Of a DNA stretch of 64,000 nucleotides, positions 16,901 to 24,228 are shown piece by piece. The notes under the pieces were generated by a model that saw nothing but the letters and a program-made list of their open reading frames with translations, had not been told where the DNA came from and made no database searches. The position numbers and the translations under genes are program-made. The stretch covers positions 1,928,501 through 1,992,500 of the forward strand of contig NZ_OZ038523.1 of assembly GCF_964036595.1 (NCBI RefSeq), given 5' to 3'. Each line of letters opens with the position of its first letter. Position 1 is the stretch's first letter. Source of the stretch: Tenacibaculum sp. 190524A05c. GTDB taxonomy: Bacteria; Bacteroidota; Bacteroidia; Flavobacteriales; Flavobacteriaceae.

Positions 16901-18327
16901 TGTGCATTAGCTTCTTCTTTACCTAAATAGTAGGTATTATTTGTAGCAACAATTTTAACGTCGTGCTTTTTAGCGAACTCTAACAACGTACGGTTTACAG
17001 CATCTTCATCTTCTTGGCCGTGACGCATTAATTCTACATAAAGGTCATCTCCAAATTCTTCCTTCCACCACAACAGAGCTTCCTCTGCCTGTTTTTCACC
17101 AACATTTAAAATTTTATTTGGAACTTCACCATATAGATTTCCTGTTAAAACAATAACATCTTCTTTATATTGTTTTACAATTTCTTTATCAATTCTTGGT
17201 ACATAATAAAATCCATCAACAAAGGCTATTGATGACATTTTAGCTAGATTATGATACCCTCTTTTATTTTTGGCTAACAGAACAACTTGGTAACCATTAT
17301 CTTTTCTTGACTTGTCTTTATGATCTTCACAGATAAAAAACTCACAACCTACAATTGGCTTTAAAGGAGTTTCTGCTGATTTATTATGATTTGCAACAGC
17401 AGATGTAAAATGAAATGCCGCCATCATATTTCCAGTATCCGTTAAAGCAACGGCACTCATATTATCTTTTGCAGCAGCATTTACTAATCCATTAATTTGA
17501 ATGGTTGACTGTAATACCGAGAATTGAGAGTGATTATGTAAATGCGCGAACTGAACACCTTCAAGTTTAGCTAATCCTTCAGAAGTAGACTGTGTATTTG
17601 CACTATCTGACTCTTTTGCAATACGTTTTCTGATTTTATCACTTTCAGCTTTTAAGTTTAAATGTTTTAAACCAATTAACTGAATCGGCATTGGATTGTT
17701 CTCCGAATACTTTCCGTAATAATCGTCAGCTACATCAAGCTTTTCAACCGGATAATGTTTTAAACGTAGTAGTTCTAAAAAACAACGTGTTGTAGCTTCA
17801 ACATCGGCAGTTGCATTATGCGCTTCATTAAATCCTACTCCAAATAAATGTTGGTGTAATTCGGTTAGTGTTGGTAATTTAAACTTACCTCCTCTACCTC
17901 CAGGGATCTGACACATCGATGCAGTTTCCTCTGTACAGGTATCTAAAACAGGTAAACTTTCCAGATTATTTTCTACACCCAATCTATAGAATTCACAAGC
18001 CATAATGTTGACATCAAACCCAACATTTTGACCCACTATAAATTTTGTTTTTGCTAAAGCTTCATTAAACAACTCTAAACCTTCGCTTAAAGTTATTCCT
18101 TGCTCATTTGCTAAATCTGTTGAAATCCCATGAATCCTTTCTGCATCAAAGGGAATATTAAACCCATCCGCTTGAATTAAGAAATCATTGTGCTCAATTA
18201 AATTTCCCATTTCATCATGTAACTGCCATGCAATTTGAATTGCTCTTGGCCAGTTATCAGTATCTGTAATTGGTGCATTCCAGCTTTTCGGTAAACCCGT
18301 AGTTTCTGTATCAAAAATTAAATACAT
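13993..18327 (-). CDS. dnaE: DNA polymerase III alpha subunit with N-terminal proofreading exonuclease
   Basis: 1444 residues. Residues 1-190 form a DnaQ-type 3'-5' exonuclease with DTETTG (D6, E8), VGFDVN (D105) and HNATADVEAT (H170, D175). A linker leads to the PHP domain (HLHNHS from H262), the polymerase core with the catalytic MPDIDIDFDDEGRGRV, the finger domain, and C-terminal OB and beta/tau-binding regions. It is the replicative polymerase. Fusion of the proofreading exonuclease to DnaE, instead of a separate epsilon subunit, is typical of Bacteroidota. Two PHP metal positions look lost (see findings). It is transcribed alone. Confidence 0.96.
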   Translation of the reverse strand: MYLIFDTETTGLPKSWNAPITDTDNWPRAIQIAWQLHDEMGNLIEHNDFLIQADGFNIPFDAERIHGISTDLANEQGITLSEGLELFNEALAKTKFIVGQNVGFDVNIMACEFYRLGVENNLESLPVLDTCTEETASMCQIPGGRGGKFKLPTLTELHQHLFGVGFNEAHNATADVEATTRCFLELLRLKHYPVEKLDVADDYYGKYSENNPMPIQLIGLKHLNLKAESDKIRKRIAKESDSANTQSTSEGLAKLEGVQFAHLHNHSQFSVLQSTIQINGLVNAAAKDNMSAVALTDTGNMMAAFHFTSAVANHNKSAETPLKPIVGCEFFICEDHKDKSRKDNGYQVVLLAKNKRGYHNLAKMSSIAFVDGFYYVPRIDKEIVKQYKEDVIVLTGNLYGEVPNKILNVGEKQAEEALLWWKEEFGDDLYVELMRHGQEDEDAVNRTLLEFAKKHDVKIVATNNTYYLGKEEANAHDILLCVKDGEKQATPKGRGRGYRYGLPNDEYYFKSTEEMKNLFADIPEAISNIQEIVDKVEGFTLARDVLLPAFEIGEEFQDAQDEVDGGKRGENNYLRHLTYEGAKIRYGDITDSIRERLDFELDVIAKTGYPGYFLIVEDFIRAAREMGVSVGPGRGSAAGSVVAYCLWITNIDPIKYDLLFERFLNPERVSMPDIDIDFDDEGRGRVMDYVIEKYGANQVAQIITYGTMAAKSSLRDTARVLDLPLFEADRIAKLVPGIKLKNIFGEDEKSKGKVAGLRAEEKENVNELKAIAQGTGLEASTINQAVVLEGSVRNTGIHACGVIITPDDITKFVPVSLAKDSDMYVTQFDNSVVESAGLLKMDFLGLKTLTLIKDTVKIVKARHGVELDPENFPIDDEETYALFQRGETVGIFQYESPGMQKYMRELKPTVFADLIAMNALYRPGPLEYIPSFIRRKHGDEEIEYDLPAMEEYLAETYGITVYQEQVMLLSQKLADFTKGEADVLRKAMGKKQAAVLAKMKPKFVDQAKANGHDEKALEKIWKDWEAFASYAFNKSHSTCYAWIAYQTAYLKAHYPAEYMAAVLSNNMNDIKTVSFFMEECKRMGLEVLGPDVNESYSKFSVNKEGAVRFGMAAIKGVGASAVKAIIDERKENGPYSSIFDVAKRVDLRVANKKAFEGLVLAGGFDSFVETHRAQYYVQDEKGQTFLERALRFGNKYQENLNSSQVSLFGEASEVELPEPIIPECDTWGTMELLAKEKEMVGMYISAHPLDDFKNELTFCNAAVSHFKDLKKYEGLGLAFAGIVTDVQHRVSKAGKGWAAFTIEDYNDSFEFRIFGEEYLKFKHFLVPNSFLYVKTIVKPGWVNKEGVKGDPRVGFVEFNLLHDIMDKMCKKITIKMPLNEVKENTIKNLQHLFVTNSGSHNLRFVIYDVEEKLELDVPSRTTKIKISNEFLAELDKQHINYKLN

Positions 18328-18455
18328 TCAGCAAAAAAGTTCTTGTGATTTTGAAAAAGTAAAGTTACGATTTATTCATCACATGATAAATCATTTCATT
18401 TATTATGATTATTAATAATTTCCCTTATTTTTACTTCAACCTAATTTTATATAAA

Positions 18456-19460
18456 ATGAAGAATGTAATATATGTATTCTTAGCTGCGTTGGTACTGACA
18501 TCGTGTAAGAAAAATGATTTTGTAAACTTCTCTGGGAAGATTACAAATCAAAATTCAGACTCAATTGTTATTGCTAACGGACAAAAAGGATATCAAAGAG
18601 TAATTAAATTGGATGAAAATGGTGCTTTTAAAGATACTTTAAAAGTTGATGATGGTTTTTTCTCTTTATTTGATGGAAAAGAATATGCTACGGTATATTT
18701 CAGAAATGGAGATGAAATTACTATGAATGTTGATGCTAAGGATTTCAACAACTCAATTATTTTTGCTGGTAAAGGAGCTGCAGAAAGTAACTTTATGGTA
18801 AAAACAACTTTAAATCAATTAGAGTTTAACAAAGGAGTTTTAGCAATGTTAGAATTACCTAAAGCTGATTTTGATGAAAAACTAAACTCTTATGTTTCTG
18901 GTTTTACTTCACGTTTAGGAAATAAAGTTTTAGATACTGCTTTTGTTTCTCTTCAAAAAAATAATATTGAAGGATTAAAGGCTCAATTAACAAATATGCA
19001 TGATGAAAAAATGTATATTAAAAATGAGTTAGCTAAAGGTAAAGTAGCTCCTAAGTTCGTTGACTACGAGAATCCTCAAAGAGAAACTTTTTCTTTAGAT
19101 GATTTAAAAGGAAAATATGTATACATTGATGTTTGGGCTACTTGGTGTCCTCCTTGTTTAGCTGAAATTCCTTCTCTTCAAAAATTAGAAAAGGATTATC
19201 ATGATAAAAACATTCAATTTGTAAGTATTTCTGTAGATAAAAGAGATGACTATTTCACTTGGACGGATATGATTGAAGAGAAAAATTTAGGTGGACTTCA
19301 GTTATATGCAAATGAAGACAAAACGTTTTCTGAAGCATATAGAATTAGTTCTATTCCTCGTTTTATCTTAGTTGATCCAGAAGGAAATTTAGTGAGTGCC
19401 GATGCTCCTAGACCATCTGATCCGAAACTAGTTGAATTATTTAGTTCTTTAGGAATCTAA
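18456..19460 (+). CDS. TlpA-like thioredoxin-fold lipoprotein (DUF4369/redoxin type)
   Basis: 334 residues from the ATG at 18456; the longer frame from 18405 is rejected because the signal sequence MKNVIYVFLAALVLTSCKK begins here and has a lipobox (LTSC). After a beta-rich N-terminal region (about residues 20-190, DUF4369-like), a thioredoxin-fold domain follows with the active site WATWCPPC and the cis-Pro segment ISSIPRFILVDPEGN. The product should be a periplasm-facing thiol-disulfide oxidoreductase anchored to a membrane, perhaps supporting cytochrome c maturation or protein-disulfide handling; no partner is encoded nearby. Confidence 0.9.
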   Translation: MKNVIYVFLAALVLTSCKKNDFVNFSGKITNQNSDSIVIANGQKGYQRVIKLDENGAFKDTLKVDDGFFSLFDGKEYATVYFRNGDEITMNVDAKDFNNSIIFAGKGAAESNFMVKTTLNQLEFNKGVLAMLELPKADFDEKLNSYVSGFTSRLGNKVLDTAFVSLQKNNIEGLKAQLTNMHDEKMYIKNELAKGKVAPKFVDYENPQRETFSLDDLKGKYVYIDVWATWCPPCLAEIPSLQKLEKDYHDKNIQFVSISVDKRDDYFTWTDMIEEKNLGGLQLYANEDKTFSEAYRISSIPRFILVDPEGNLVSADAPRPSDPKLVELFSSLGI

Positions 19461-19467
19461 AATATTT

Positions 19468-19496
19468 AAGCCTCACAAATTGTGAGGCTTTTTTTA
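19468..19496. terminator. Bidirectional terminator between the TlpA-like gene and pxpC
   Basis: AAGCCTCACA (19468-19477) and TGTGAGGCTT (19481-19490) form a 10-base stem with a T-run on the plus side. It lies between two convergent genes; the stop codon of pxpC is at its right edge. Confidence 0.85.
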
Positions 19497-20345
19497 TAGT
19501 TTAAAGTTTATCTTTTCTCCTGTCATTTTTTGTGCTAAACGATTAATTGCTTCTTCTGTTAATTGCAATATTCTTGGGTAACCTCCTGTAACTTGACAAT
19601 CTCTCATTAAAATTATTAATTCTCCCGAAGGAGTTAATTGTACTGTTCCTGGTAAAACTCCAGAAGACAAAATTGAAGGTAGATTATTTTCTACTTTTTC
19701 TGTTAGCATATACCCCATCCTACTATTCTTTGGTGAAATTGAAAATGTGATAGTATTTAGTTTTTCTTGCTGTTCTTTTGTTAATAAATTGAACTCAGGT
19801 CCTCTAAAACATTCTATGATTGAACTTGTAAAATGTCCTTCGTCAATTTTAAACTTTGCGTATGTATTTTCTAGTTTTTGATTTATTGTTGGCGTAGAAA
19901 TTATTTCTTCTTTACTTAAAATAGATTCTTCAGTAATTCCTTTATACATACTTCTACTATTCAACTTAACTTCAGAACAAATTCCTCCTTTAACAGCTAG
20001 ATAAATCCTAAGACCGTAGATTCTATTACCAAAAGTGAGTTGATCTCCTTTTGACACAAAGATCCTTTTGTTTACAGAGATTTGTTGATTGTTTATTTGA
20101 GGAGAAAAGTTAGCTCCGGAGATGCAAATTTCATGATCTGCTAAAAACTCAAATTTTGCATTTCCATATGTAATTTCGAGTACAGCAGCATTAAGTTTGT
20201 TATTCAATATTGCATTGGCTAGTTGATATGAACGTAAATCCATTGCTCCGGAAGTAGGAACACCAAAATGAGCGAATCCAAATCTTCCTTCATCTTGAAT
20301 TGTAGTTGAAATTCCTGGTGAAATTACTTTAATCATAGATTTCAA
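19494..20345 (-). CDS. pxpC: 5-oxoprolinase subunit PxpC (KipA-like, carboxyltransferase family)
   Basis: 283 residues, last gene of the operon. It matches the biotin-dependent carboxyltransferase-like KipA/AHS2 family: VISPGISTTIQDEGRFGFAH at the start, VPTSGAMDLRSYQLAN, SRMGYMLTE and the C-terminal GELIILMRDCQVTGGYPRI. With PxpA and PxpB it makes the prokaryotic ATP-dependent 5-oxoprolinase that opens pyroglutamate to glutamate, removing a damage product of glutamine and glutamate. It overlaps pxpB by 17 bases, so expression is probably coupled. Confidence 0.93.
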   Translation of the reverse strand: MKSMIKVISPGISTTIQDEGRFGFAHFGVPTSGAMDLRSYQLANAILNNKLNAAVLEITYGNAKFEFLADHEICISGANFSPQINNQQISVNKRIFVSKGDQLTFGNRIYGLRIYLAVKGGICSEVKLNSRSMYKGITEESILSKEEIISTPTINQKLENTYAKFKIDEGHFTSSIIECFRGPEFNLLTKEQQEKLNTITFSISPKNSRMGYMLTEKVENNLPSILSSGVLPGTVQLTPSGELIILMRDCQVTGGYPRILQLTEEAINRLAQKMTGEKINFKL

Positions 20346-21066
20346 TTTTACTTAATTCATACTCTCCCAAAGAAATTTCGATTTCAATTTTTTGAAACTC
20401 GTGTTTACTTACAGGATTAAATTTCAATTGATCCCCAGACTTTGCAAAACAAGGCAGATCATTTTCAAGATTAAAGAAGTTTATTGGTGTCTTCCCAATT
20501 ATATGCCAACCTCCTGCACTTTTTTGCGGATAAATTCCTGTTTGTTTACCTCCTATTGCTACAGAACCTTTGGGAACTTTTAAAAGTGGCGTTGATTTTC
20601 TATTCAGTTCAAGTTTAGCATCAAGACCTCCTAAATATAAAAACCCAGGAAGAAATCCGACAAAATAAACGGTATACATTGCTGAGCTGTGTAAAGTAAT
20701 TATTTCCTCAACAGAAACTCCCAGCTCCTTTGACATGTTGGAAAGATCAAATCCATATTCCAAGTCATAACATACAGGAATTGTCCAAAGATGTTTTGCT
20801 ATACTATTTTGAGATTTTAATTCATTATAAATTACTTTCAACTCTTGTATCTCAGCTTGAAAATTAATTATTTCATTGTACTTGAGGACTAAAGAATTAT
20901 AACCAATTATAAAATCTATTATTCGTTCTTTTTTTCTTTTAAAAATAGCTTCTTTATAATTGTTAATATCACTAATAATTTCAGGAGAAATCTTTTCCTC
21001 CCAAGCTATTAAAATTGCCTTGTCTCCAAAGTTTTTATATTCTAAAGTATTAAGCATCTTTTGCAA
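20329..21066 (-). CDS. pxpB: 5-oxoprolinase subunit PxpB (KipI/AHS1 family)
   Basis: 245 residues. Family landmarks are VYFVGFLPGFLYLGGLD, the RKSTPLLKVPKGSVAIGG segment, QTGIYPQKSAGGWHIIGKTP and a C-terminal DQLKFNPVS. It is the KipI-type subunit that pairs with PxpC in 5-oxoprolinase; in Bacillus the homologue also inhibits a sporulation kinase, which is not relevant here. It overlaps pxpA (17 bases) and pxpC (17 bases). Confidence 0.93.
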   Translation of the reverse strand: MQKMLNTLEYKNFGDKAILIAWEEKISPEIISDINNYKEAIFKRKKERIIDFIIGYNSLVLKYNEIINFQAEIQELKVIYNELKSQNSIAKHLWTIPVCYDLEYGFDLSNMSKELGVSVEEIITLHSSAMYTVYFVGFLPGFLYLGGLDAKLELNRKSTPLLKVPKGSVAIGGKQTGIYPQKSAGGWHIIGKTPINFFNLENDLPCFAKSGDQLKFNPVSKHEFQKIEIEISLGEYELSKIEIYD

Positions 21067-21778
21067 GCTTCTCTCTTAGATATTGAAGTAATTCGACTGC
21101 ATTTTTATGATCTCCATGAACACAAAATGTATCTGCTTTAATTTGAACTGAACTTCCTTGAACTGAAGTAACTTTTTCGGAATTTACCATTTGTTTCAAT
21201 TGTTGAAAAGCCAAGTCATTATTCGTAATAATAGCATTAGGTTGTGCTCTTGAAACTAAAGATAAATCATCATTATAACTCCTATCAATAAAAGCTTCAT
21301 ATTTAACTTTTATTCCACTACTAATAGCAAGCTCAGCTATAACTGAGTTATAAGGAGCATATAAATAAACTGATTCTTTTAACGCCAACAATTCATCAAT
21401 AATAACTTTTGCGTACTCCTCACCTTTTGCAGCTATATTATATAACGCTCCATGTGGTTTTACATGATGCAAACGTTCTCCCTGTTCCTCAGTTTTACTT
21501 TTTACCAATTGAATCTGATTTCGAATACTTTCTTGAAGTTCAGAAAAGGAAATATCCATAATTTTTCTTCCGAAATTTTCTCTATCCGGAAATGATGGAT
21601 GCGCTCCAATTTTGACATTATATGCTTTCGCTAATGAAATCACCTCATCAATTATCTCTGGACTTCCTGCATGTGCAGCACAAGAAATATTACACGAATT
21701 GATGTAAGGCATTAAAAACTTTTCATTACCCAATCCTTCTGCTACATCACAATTGATATCTATACTTTTAGTAAACAT
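21050..21778 (-). CDS. pxpA: 5-oxoprolinase subunit PxpA (LamB/YcsF family)
   Basis: 242 residues. The LamB/YcsF fold is shown by SIDINCDVAEGLGNE, INSCNISCAAHAGSPEIIDE, IGAHPSFPDRENFGRK, HVKPHGALYN and, near the C-terminus, CVHGDHKNAVELL. The histidines and aspartates in these motifs form the likely active-site cluster. It is the catalytic-type subunit of 5-oxoprolinase. It overlaps the upstream NRAMP-like gene by 11 bases. Confidence 0.94.
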   Translation of the reverse strand: MFTKSIDINCDVAEGLGNEKFLMPYINSCNISCAAHAGSPEIIDEVISLAKAYNVKIGAHPSFPDRENFGRKIMDISFSELQESIRNQIQLVKSKTEEQGERLHHVKPHGALYNIAAKGEEYAKVIIDELLALKESVYLYAPYNSVIAELAISSGIKVKYEAFIDRSYNDDLSLVSRAQPNAIITNNDLAFQQLKQMVNSEKVTSVQGSSVQIKADTFCVHGDHKNAVELLQYLREKLAKDA

Positions 21779-22994
21779 TTAAAACTTTTAGAATACTTTT
21801 TAAGCCTAAGAAAATAGTGAACACTAGTAAACATAATCCAATAAAGTTTTGTGTTTTGGTGTTCTTGAATTTTCCTAAGACTGATTCTTTATTCATTACC
21901 CAAAGTAAAATTCCAGCGATTAATGGTAACAATAAACCATTAGCGACTTGAGCAACTTTTATTATTTGTATTGGTTTTACACCTAATGAGGAAAATAAAA
22001 TTCCTAGAACTAAAATGAAAATCCAGACTCCTCTAAAATTTTTAGATTTCAAATTTCCTTTCCAGCCTAAACATCCTTTTGCAACATAAGCAGCAGCTAA
22101 AGGTGCAGTTATTGCAGAAGTAATACCAGCTGCAAATAAACCAATTGCCAAAAAGTACTTTGCAAATGCTCCATATAATGGTTCTAATCCTTTTGCTAAA
22201 TCTGAAACATTCGCAATTGTATCTGAGTTTATACTTGCTGCAGAAATGATAATAGCCATCGATACTAATCCTCCTAATGCAATCGAAATAATTGTATCCT
22301 TTTTTACACTATTGATATCCTCAGGTTTGTTCCATTTTTCTTTCACAAGAGAAGCATGTAAGAAAAGATTATATGGAACCACAGTTGTACCAATCAAAGC
22401 GATTACGGTTAATAAACCATTCTCTGGAAGTTTAGGAACTACTAACCCTTTGAAAATTTCAATTACATTGGGTTTTGTTATAATTGCTGTGATTAAGAAA
22501 GATAAACTCATAATAAGTACCAAACTCACTAAAACTCTTTCTAAAAACTTATAGTTACCCACATATAACAATGCGAATGCGATTATTCCTATTAAAATAC
22601 TCAATGCATTTACATAAAATGGACCGATCATATAGTTTTGACTTCCTAGAACAGTTTCTAAACCTAATACTGCTCCGCTAATATTTCCTGCTTCATATAA
22701 AGAATTCCCGATAACAATAGCGACTAATATCAGAGCAATTAAAACACTTTTAAAAACAGGATTTTTAACTTCTTCTCGAATAACTTCTGATAACCCTTTT
22801 TGAGAAATAATTCCTAAACGAGCCGCCATTTCTTGTAAGAAGATCGTAGCCAAAATCGAAATGAGCATCGCCCAAAGCAAATTGAATCCAAAATTAATCC
22901 CTGCAATAGTACAGACAGTTACTGTTCCTGGACCAATAAATGCCGCTGCTACCAGAGTTCCTGGGCCAATATTTTTTAATAGCTTTTTAATCAT
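21768..22994 (-). CDS. NRAMP-family transporter lacking the canonical metal-binding residues
   Basis: 408 residues with about 11 hydrophobic segments. It is recognisable as NRAMP/SLC11-like by IGPGTLVAAAFIGPGTVTV and by PYNLFLHASLVKEKW. In metal-transporting NRAMPs, the unwound part of TM1 is DPGN and that of TM6 ends in M-P-H. Here the TM1 motif is GPGT (residues 21-24) and the TM6 motif is V-P-Y (206-208), so the aspartate, asparagine and methionine metal ligands are all missing. It overlaps pxpA and the upstream DUF2891 gene, as the homologue ycsG does beside ycsF in Bacillus. A role in uptake of 5-oxoproline or a related compound is an inference from this context. Confidence 0.85.
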   Translation of the reverse strand: MIKKLLKNIGPGTLVAAAFIGPGTVTVCTIAGINFGFNLLWAMLISILATIFLQEMAARLGIISQKGLSEVIREEVKNPVFKSVLIALILVAIVIGNSLYEAGNISGAVLGLETVLGSQNYMIGPFYVNALSILIGIIAFALLYVGNYKFLERVLVSLVLIMSLSFLITAIITKPNVIEIFKGLVVPKLPENGLLTVIALIGTTVVPYNLFLHASLVKEKWNKPEDINSVKKDTIISIALGGLVSMAIIISAASINSDTIANVSDLAKGLEPLYGAFAKYFLAIGLFAAGITSAITAPLAAAYVAKGCLGWKGNLKSKNFRGVWIFILVLGILFSSLGVKPIQIIKVAQVANGLLLPLIAGILLWVMNKESVLGKFKNTKTQNFIGLCLLVFTIFLGLKSILKVLNVY

Positions 22995-24117
22995 TCTTAG
23001 AAGATTTTAATGCATAAATAGCAAAACTACCAAGCCAATGTCCTCCTTCATAACTATCACCAACTAAATTTGGCAATGAGTATTCTATATGCTGATTTGC
23101 AATTTTCTTTAAATGATTTAATTCTGAAGATCCTTCTATAATTTTATTTAACGCCCAAGCTCTAGAAAAATTCACACCATCTAAATGGACTAATTTACCA
23201 TCTGTTCTATCCGAAACTTCTCCTACAGGAAATTGAAAATTTACATCTTTCAATTGTGGTAAAAATTTATCAAACCAATCATCAAACAATTCTTTAGATA
23301 AAACTCGTTTCATAATTGCCGCTTCTTGTAAGCATGGAGAAAGAAAATCAAATCCACTCGGCTCCCAAGACAAAGGGCAATTCTGATCTTTTAAATAGAA
23401 CGCTTTTGCTCTAGTTTCAATTAACAGCTTCAATTCTGTATTACTAACAGTATTGGCGTAATCCCAAGCAAAAGTTAATCCAAATGCAGTATTAGTATGC
23501 TCTCCTACTCTAATTGGATATTTCAATTTCGGTAAAAATTCAAAGTATTTTCCAACAATCAAATCTGTAAGAGGCTGTAAGTTTTTCTCAAGGACTCTGG
23601 CAGTTTCATCATCCCATGTATGTAATTCTTCAGCTAATTTTAATAACCAAGCCCAACCATAAGTACGCTCATAACTTTTATTGTATTTTCCATAAAAGTA
23701 TTTTACTTCTTTTTCTATATTCTCTTTAGATATATTTTGAAGTAATTGCTCTTTAATTGTTGCTGCATTATCAATATTCGGAAATTGTTTCAACAGTGCA
23801 ACTAAACTCCAATGTCCATGCACAGATGAGTGCCAGTCGAAACAACCATAAAAAGCAGGATGTAATTCTTTTGGAGATTTTAAATCTTCTCCACTTCCAA
23901 TTGTTTGATTTAACTTATTCGGATATTCAACATTAATGCAATGTATAGGTAAACTTGCTAATTTATTTGCTTGTTCAAGAGTTAAGGATAAACTCTCTAC
24001 CTCCACTACTTCAACCGTATTAGCGTCTGATGATTTTGTTTCCTTTGAGTCAGATTTTCCCGTTTGTCCACAAGAAATAAGAACTATTGAAAATAGAGAT
24101 ATAAAAAAAGATTTCAT
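22987..24117 (-). CDS. DUF2891 lipoprotein, first gene of the pxp operon
   Basis: 376 residues. The signal sequence MKSFFISLFSIVLISCGQTG has a lipobox (LISC). The mature part matches DUF2891: PAFYGCFDWHSSVHGHWSLV, TYGWAWLLKLAEELH, IRVGEHTNTAFGLTFAWDYA, CPLSWEPSGFDFLSPCL and the C-terminal EGGHWLGSFAIYAL. The all-helical appearance with many conserved W, H and E residues suggests an alpha/alpha-barrel and perhaps an enzyme, but no reaction is established. It overlaps the NRAMP-like gene by 8 bases, so it is very probably part of the same function. Confidence 0.88.
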   Translation of the reverse strand: MKSFFISLFSIVLISCGQTGKSDSKETKSSDANTVEVVEVESLSLTLEQANKLASLPIHCINVEYPNKLNQTIGSGEDLKSPKELHPAFYGCFDWHSSVHGHWSLVALLKQFPNIDNAATIKEQLLQNISKENIEKEVKYFYGKYNKSYERTYGWAWLLKLAEELHTWDDETARVLEKNLQPLTDLIVGKYFEFLPKLKYPIRVGEHTNTAFGLTFAWDYANTVSNTELKLLIETRAKAFYLKDQNCPLSWEPSGFDFLSPCLQEAAIMKRVLSKELFDDWFDKFLPQLKDVNFQFPVGEVSDRTDGKLVHLDGVNFSRAWALNKIIEGSSELNHLKKIANQHIEYSLPNLVGDSYEGGHWLGSFAIYALKSSKND

Positions 24118-24228
24118 TTACATATAATTTGGTTGTCATAAATGTAGTGAAATGAAATTACAATTAGTTTCATAATTACTTAAAGTAGTTATTAGTATTT
24201 TGATTACGATTTCTTAATTTCGCAGCCT

